Shown here in pieces: positions 32,528-35,596 of a stretch of DNA of 35,596 nt (positions are counted from its first letter, which is position 1; each line of letters starts with the position of its first letter). Made by a program: the position numbers and the translations under genes. Source of the DNA: Stenotrophomonas acidaminiphila (GTDB lineage Bacteria > Pseudomonadota > Gammaproteobacteria > Xanthomonadales > Xanthomonadaceae). The DNA lies in NCBI RefSeq assembly GCF_001431595.1, contig NZ_LDJO01000003.1, positions 1 to 35,596 of the forward strand. The letters are read 5' to 3'. The notes beneath the pieces are model-generated. The model worked only from the letters and a program-made list of their open reading frames with translations, had not been told where the DNA came from and searched no databases.

Positions 32528-32902
32528 ATGATGCTGGGACTGGAACGGAGGGTGCGCAGACCCTCGGCGCTGGCGTTCTGCGGGGCGCTGCTGGCGGCAC
32601 TGGCGGTGGGCCTGTCCGCCTATGCTTCGCATGCGGTGAGCGACCCGCTGGCGCAATCCCACCTGGAGACCGCCGCGCTGTATGCCTTCGGCCATGGTGC
32701 CGTGCTGGCGATACTCGGCCCGGCGTCGTTGAATGCCGCCGGGCGCACCGCGCTGTACGTGCTGCTGCTGGGTGTGCTGCTGTTCTCCGGCAGCGTTGCC
32801 GGCGGGGCGCTGGGCTGGTGGCCGACGCGCCTGGCCCCGGCCGGCGGTACCGCGCTGATGGCCGGCTGGGTGCTGCTGGCGTTCAGTGCGTTGAGGCGCT
32901 GA
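32528..32902 (+). CDS. DUF423-like small membrane protein
   Basis: A 124-residue protein with four hydrophobic helices: LAFCGALLAALAVGLSAYAS, AALYAFGHGAVLAILGPASL, LYVLLLGVLLFSGSVAGGAL and PAGGTALMAGWVLLAFSALR. The phrase LxAYxxHAVSDP..Q.HLETA..YxFGHxxxL corresponds to the GAFGAHGL...W.TAxxYQMxHALAL pattern of DUF423 (YgdD-like) proteins. Function is unknown. The starts at 32528 and 32531 both follow GGGGGAAG; a longer start at 32486 is less likely. It is followed after 5 bases by the AlkA-like gene. Confidence 0.75.
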   Translation: MMLGLERRVRRPSALAFCGALLAALAVGLSAYASHAVSDPLAQSHLETAALYAFGHGAVLAILGPASLNAAGRTALYVLLLGVLLFSGSVAGGALGWWPTRLAPAGGTALMAGWVLLAFSALRR

Positions 32903-32907
32903 GCCCG

Positions 32908-33582
32908 ATGCCGCTGCACCGGCGCGGCTTCGACGTGGAGCAGGCGCTGGCGCACCTGCAGCGCCATGACCGGCGCCTGGCCCGCTGGATCGACCGCGTC
33001 GGCCCGCTGGATGCGCCGCCGGGATGGCGGCGTCCGTTCGACCCGGTCGATGCGCTGGCGCGCGCCATCGTGTTCCAGCAGCTCAGCGGCAAGGCGGCCG
33101 CGACCATCGTCGGGCGGGTGGAGGCGGCGATCGACAGCAGGCGCCTGCATGCCGCGACGCTTGCCCGGATCGACGACGCCGGGCTGCGCGCCTGTGGCGT
33201 TTCCGGCAACAAGGCGCTGGCGCTGCGCGACCTGGCGCGGCGCGAGCTGGCCGGGGAAATCCCTTCCACGCGGCAGATGGCGTGGATGCACCACGACGCC
33301 ATCGTCGAGGCGCTGGTGCCGGTGCGTGGCATCGGCCGCTGGACGGTGGAGATGATGCTGGTGTTCCGGCTCGGCCGGCCGGACATCCTGCCGGTGGACG
33401 ACCTGGGCATCCGCAAGGGCGCGCAGCGGGTGGATGGCAGCCAGCGGCTGCCCACCCCGCGCGAGCTGCAGGCACGGGGCCAGTGCTGGGGGCCATACCG
33501 CACCTGGGCCAGCCTGTACCTGTGGCGCATCGCCGACCTGGCCGATGCCGGCGGCGCGACGACCCCGCGCTCGCAGACGTGA
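32908..33582 (+). CDS. DNA-3-methyladenine glycosylase II, AlkA-like
   Basis: A 224-residue HhH-GPD glycosylase that excises alkylated purines by base flipping. The order is: helical N-terminus with ARAIVFQQLSGKAAATIVGR, then CGVSGNKALALRDLARRELA, the helix-hairpin-helix VPVRGIGRWTVEMMLVFRLG (about 137-155), and the catalytic aspartate at about 165 in ILPVDDLGIRKG. The N-terminal TBP-like domain of E. coli AlkA is absent, so this is the short form. It begins 5 bases after the DUF423-like gene and is probably translationally coupled to it. Confidence 0.92.
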   Translation: MPLHRRGFDVEQALAHLQRHDRRLARWIDRVGPLDAPPGWRRPFDPVDALARAIVFQQLSGKAAATIVGRVEAAIDSRRLHAATLARIDDAGLRACGVSGNKALALRDLARRELAGEIPSTRQMAWMHHDAIVEALVPVRGIGRWTVEMMLVFRLGRPDILPVDDLGIRKGAQRVDGSQRLPTPRELQARGQCWGPYRTWASLYLWRIADLADAGGATTPRSQT

Positions 33583-33657
33583 GCGGCCCCGGCGATCGCC
33601 GGGCTGGATCGAGGCATCAGCCCCAGGGCTCGCTGTGTGGTGCGGCCGGCGCGTGGC

Positions 33658-34458
33658 TCAGGCAGGCGTGCCGCCGAAGCGCCAGTGCCAGGGCTCGTAG
33701 ACGATGCCGTGCGGGTTGCCGCGCGGGTAGCTCATGTGGAAGCCGAAACCGCCGGCATGCGCCTGCAGCCAGGCGAAGGCCGCGGTGCGTTCGAACGATT
33801 CTTCCGCCGGCGGCTCGCCGGGCGTGCCGATGTCCAGCGCATTGCCGCCATGGTGCTCGCTGTAGCCCGGCGCGGCATTGACGCTGAGGATCTCCGCCAC
33901 GCGCTGGCCGCGTGCGAGTTTGCGTTCGAAGATGCCCAACTGGTAATCGTGGCTGCGATAGCCGGAAATCGCATCCAGCGCGATGCCATCGGCCGCGGCG
34001 GCGGCGCGCAGGTTGTGCCAGGCGCGAGCGGCGCCGCGGGTCAACCACAGCGCCCGGCGGTAGCGGTCCAGCCCGGCGAAATGCAGGCAGGCCGGTTCCG
34101 CGACGCGTGGCAGGCCGCTGTCCGCGGCATAGCGGTGGTCGAGCCCGAGGCGCTGCAGGCGTTCGTCGAGCCGGTCCAGCGGCAACTGCGTCTCCGCGGG
34201 TGGGCCGCAGCGGGGCAGTGCGGTTTCAAGGCGCTGCAGTGCCGCGTCGATGCCCGGCTCGCGGGCCAGGCGTTCGACCATGGGCATCAGCCCTTCCGGG
34301 AGCAGCGCGGCCAGGTAGCGCCCGTCGCGTTTGCGACGCAGCACCGTGCGTGCCCGCGAAAGCAGGCGCGCGTCGTGGTTGCTGCGCGCGCGCAGCAGGC
34401 CGCCCGGCCACAGTTCGATATCGGGGGTATTGAGCAACAGGCGTGGAGCGGTACGCAT
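33658..34458 (-). CDS. D-alanyl-D-alanine carboxypeptidase, VanY/M15 family
   Basis: A 266-residue protein. The C-terminal M15 peptidase domain (about 135-266) has SGYRSHDYQLGIFERKLARG, the zinc motif SEHHGGNALDIG (SxHxxGxAxD) and the final PHGIVYEPWHWRFGG with the third histidine ligand. The N-terminal 130 residues are an extra domain with arginine-rich helices. I see no clear signal peptide from the ATG at 34458 (MRTAPRLLLNTPDIELW), which is odd for a peptidoglycan enzyme. A longer start at 34548 would add an Ala/Pro-rich tail but no signal. The expected role is trimming D-Ala from muropeptides, by family. Confidence 0.87.
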   Translation of the reverse strand: MRTAPRLLLNTPDIELWPGGLLRARSNHDARLLSRARTVLRRKRDGRYLAALLPEGLMPMVERLAREPGIDAALQRLETALPRCGPPAETQLPLDRLDERLQRLGLDHRYAADSGLPRVAEPACLHFAGLDRYRRALWLTRGAARAWHNLRAAAAADGIALDAISGYRSHDYQLGIFERKLARGQRVAEILSVNAAPGYSEHHGGNALDIGTPGEPPAEESFERTAAFAWLQAHAGGFGFHMSYPRGNPHGIVYEPWHWRFGGTPA

Positions 34459-34570
34459 GGCGGTAGCTTGGGGCATCGCCGCGGGCCTGTCGATTGCCGG
34501 CCCGGTGCCGCGCGCCGGCGCGCGGCCGCCCAGGGCACGCGGTGCCATGCGCGGCGTGGAAGCCGGGTCT

Positions 34571-35131
34571 CTACGGCGCGGCGTCGCCGGCCGTCTGCTT
34601 CAGCGCATCGAGCAGGGCGCGCGGCTGCTCCGGCGACAGCAGCAGCTGCGAGCCGTCGCGCAGTGGCAGCACCAGCACGCGGCTGTGGTCGGTGATCAGG
34701 CAGAACGCCTTGCTGCCGTCGCCCATGCGGTAATGGCCCGAACGGAAACCGGGCAGGCCGTAGCCATTGGTCTTGATCGCCGGCTTTAACGCGCGGTGTT
34801 CGGCGAGGTCGACGATGCGCGCGCGCTCCAGTTGCAGCGAGCCGATGGCCACGGTCCGGGTATAGAAGGTGGAGCGGACCACCAGGTTGCCGGCATCGAG
34901 CGCGATGCGCTTGCGCAGGTAGCCCAGGCTGACCACCACGCCGGCCAGCGACAGCAGCGCCGGGCCCAGCCAGGCGCGCGGACTGGCCAGCTGCGCCAGG
35001 CCCTTGTCGCCGATCATGAAGGCCAGCGGCAGCACGGTCGCCGCCAGCAGGATGGCCCACAGGATCAGCAGCGGCATGCCGCTCTGCGGCGCGACGGGGT
35101 ACTCCTTCGGCGGGTGTGTCGCGGTGACCAT
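34571..35131 (-). CDS. Membrane protein with PH-like domain
   Basis: A 186-residue protein. Two membrane helices are near residues 20-42 (PLLILWAILLAATVLPLAFM) and 54-74 (AWLGPALLSLAGVVVSLGYL). A cytoplasmic beta-rich region follows that looks like a bacterial PH-like domain (NLVVRSTFYTRTVAIGSLQL, GYRMGDGSKAFCLITDHSRV, VLVLPLRDGSQLLLSPEQPR). The start at 35131 is supported by AAGGAGG about 10 bases upstream. An ATG nine codons further upstream would place that Shine-Dalgarno inside the gene. Function is unknown. It precedes the carboxypeptidase gene on the same strand with 112 bases between. Confidence 0.78.
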   Translation of the reverse strand: MVTATHPPKEYPVAPQSGMPLLILWAILLAATVLPLAFMIGDKGLAQLASPRAWLGPALLSLAGVVVSLGYLRKRIALDAGNLVVRSTFYTRTVAIGSLQLERARIVDLAEHRALKPAIKTNGYGLPGFRSGHYRMGDGSKAFCLITDHSRVLVLPLRDGSQLLLSPEQPRALLDALKQTAGDAAP

Positions 35132-35225
35132 TGCCCGGGTTCCTCCTTGGGTGTTCATGGCGTGTTGGCGTGCATTACCGGTGCCGGCACACACGGCACG
35201 GCGGTGGTATCCGGATGTCGCGGAT

Positions 35226-35596
35226 TCACCCCTGCGCATCCACCCAGCGGGCGATGTCCTCGATCAGCGCGGTGTCGACATGGCCCGGTTTGCCGTATTC
35301 GTCCAGCGTGCCCTTGCCTTCGCCGGCGATGCCCAGGTGGTTGAGCGCGGGGTAGATGTGGAAACGGTAGCGCGGCCCCTGCAGTCCCTGTTTCCAGCGC
35401 TGCCAGTCGGCATCGACCACCTGGAAGTCGCGGCCGCCCTGCAGCAACAGCACCGGGAGTTTGCTGTCGCGCGCATCGGCCACCGGGTCGATGCGTTCAA
35501 GCTGCTGCCAATAGTGGCCGGGCAGCTCCAGCAGCTTCGCCGCCGGATCGTGGCGGACCTTGGCGATGGCCGCGTCCAGGGCGTCCAGGTGCGCCT
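35226..35596 (-). CDS. Alpha/beta hydrolase, C-terminal part (5' cut by window)
   Basis: The open frame runs off the window end, giving about 123 residues of the C-terminal half. LPVLLLQGGRDFQVVDADWQ contains the acidic residue of an alpha/beta-hydrolase triad (GxxDxxV), and YPALNHLGIAGEGKGTLDEY supplies the histidine. The end, HVDTALIEDIARWVDAQG, is a typical closing helix. Upstream residues AAKLLELPGHYWQQLERIDP fit the same family (acyl-peptide hydrolase/dienelactone-hydrolase-like). The nucleophile region is outside the window, and so is the substrate information. Confidence 0.85.
   Translation of the reverse strand, partial: AHLDALDAAIAKVRHDPAAKLLELPGHYWQQLERIDPVADARDSKLPVLLLQGGRDFQVVDADWQRWKQGLQGPRYRFHIYPALNHLGIAGEGKGTLDEYGKPGHVDTALIEDIARWVDAQG

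Overview
The window looks like chromosome from a high-GC member of the Xanthomonadaceae (Stenotrophomonas, Pseudoxanthomonas or a close relative). The grounds are the strongly G/C-biased codon use, an XAC0095-like protein of the kind known from xanthomonads, a periplasmic M2 (ACE-like) dipeptidase, the gcvP and minCDE gene versions, and integron attC sites. No rRNA, tRNA or CRISPR was seen.

Layout. 1-0.47 kb: 3' end of an IS3-family insertion sequence. 0.48-5.6 kb: an XAC0095-like gene; a minus-strand MarR / AlkC-like HEAT-repeat / DUF6616-like operon; a membrane protein; a small basic protein; a PAS-AraC regulator; and a Doc-AbrB toxin-antitoxin pair with a palindromic operator. 5.7-8.95 kb: gcvP behind a tandem glycine riboswitch with a TATAAT promoter. 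9.1-10.9 kb: a Bcr/CflA-type exporter and a small conserved gene closed by a strong terminator. 10.9-13.3 kb: loosely packed minus-strand accessory genes plus a decayed gene.

13.66-15.96 kb holds the most unusual content: what I read as a decayed integron cassette array without a visible integrase. Consecutive minus-strand genes (a 165-aa unknown, an RDD membrane protein, a methyltransferase, a broken gene, and a small lipoprotein at the edge) are each separated by an attC-like site. The stop codon of the gene ahead lies in or beside that site, and the next start codon follows within about 6-40 bases. The attC cores differ from the usual AAC/GTT mainly by transitions.

16.3-25.8 kb: a small membrane protein, the M2 dipeptidase, a short EamA-type protein, then an apparent envelope-modification locus: eptA-type phosphoethanolamine transferase and a PAP2 phosphatase (ATGA overlap), an ArnT-like GT39 glycosyltransferase, and divergently an OmpR-type response regulator with its histidine kinase. 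The two-component pair is a reasonable candidate regulator of the lipid A / undecaprenyl-phosphate enzymes beside it.

25.9-30.9 kb: an unknown protein with an HExxH motif, minCDE led by a GNAT acetyltransferase gene, and a divergent NarL/DesK-type two-component pair. 31.2-35.6 kb: an SRPBCC-domain protein with its own promoter and terminator, a DUF423 protein followed by an AlkA-like glycosylase, a VanY/M15 carboxypeptidase, a PH-like membrane protein, and the 3' part of an alpha/beta hydrolase running off the window.
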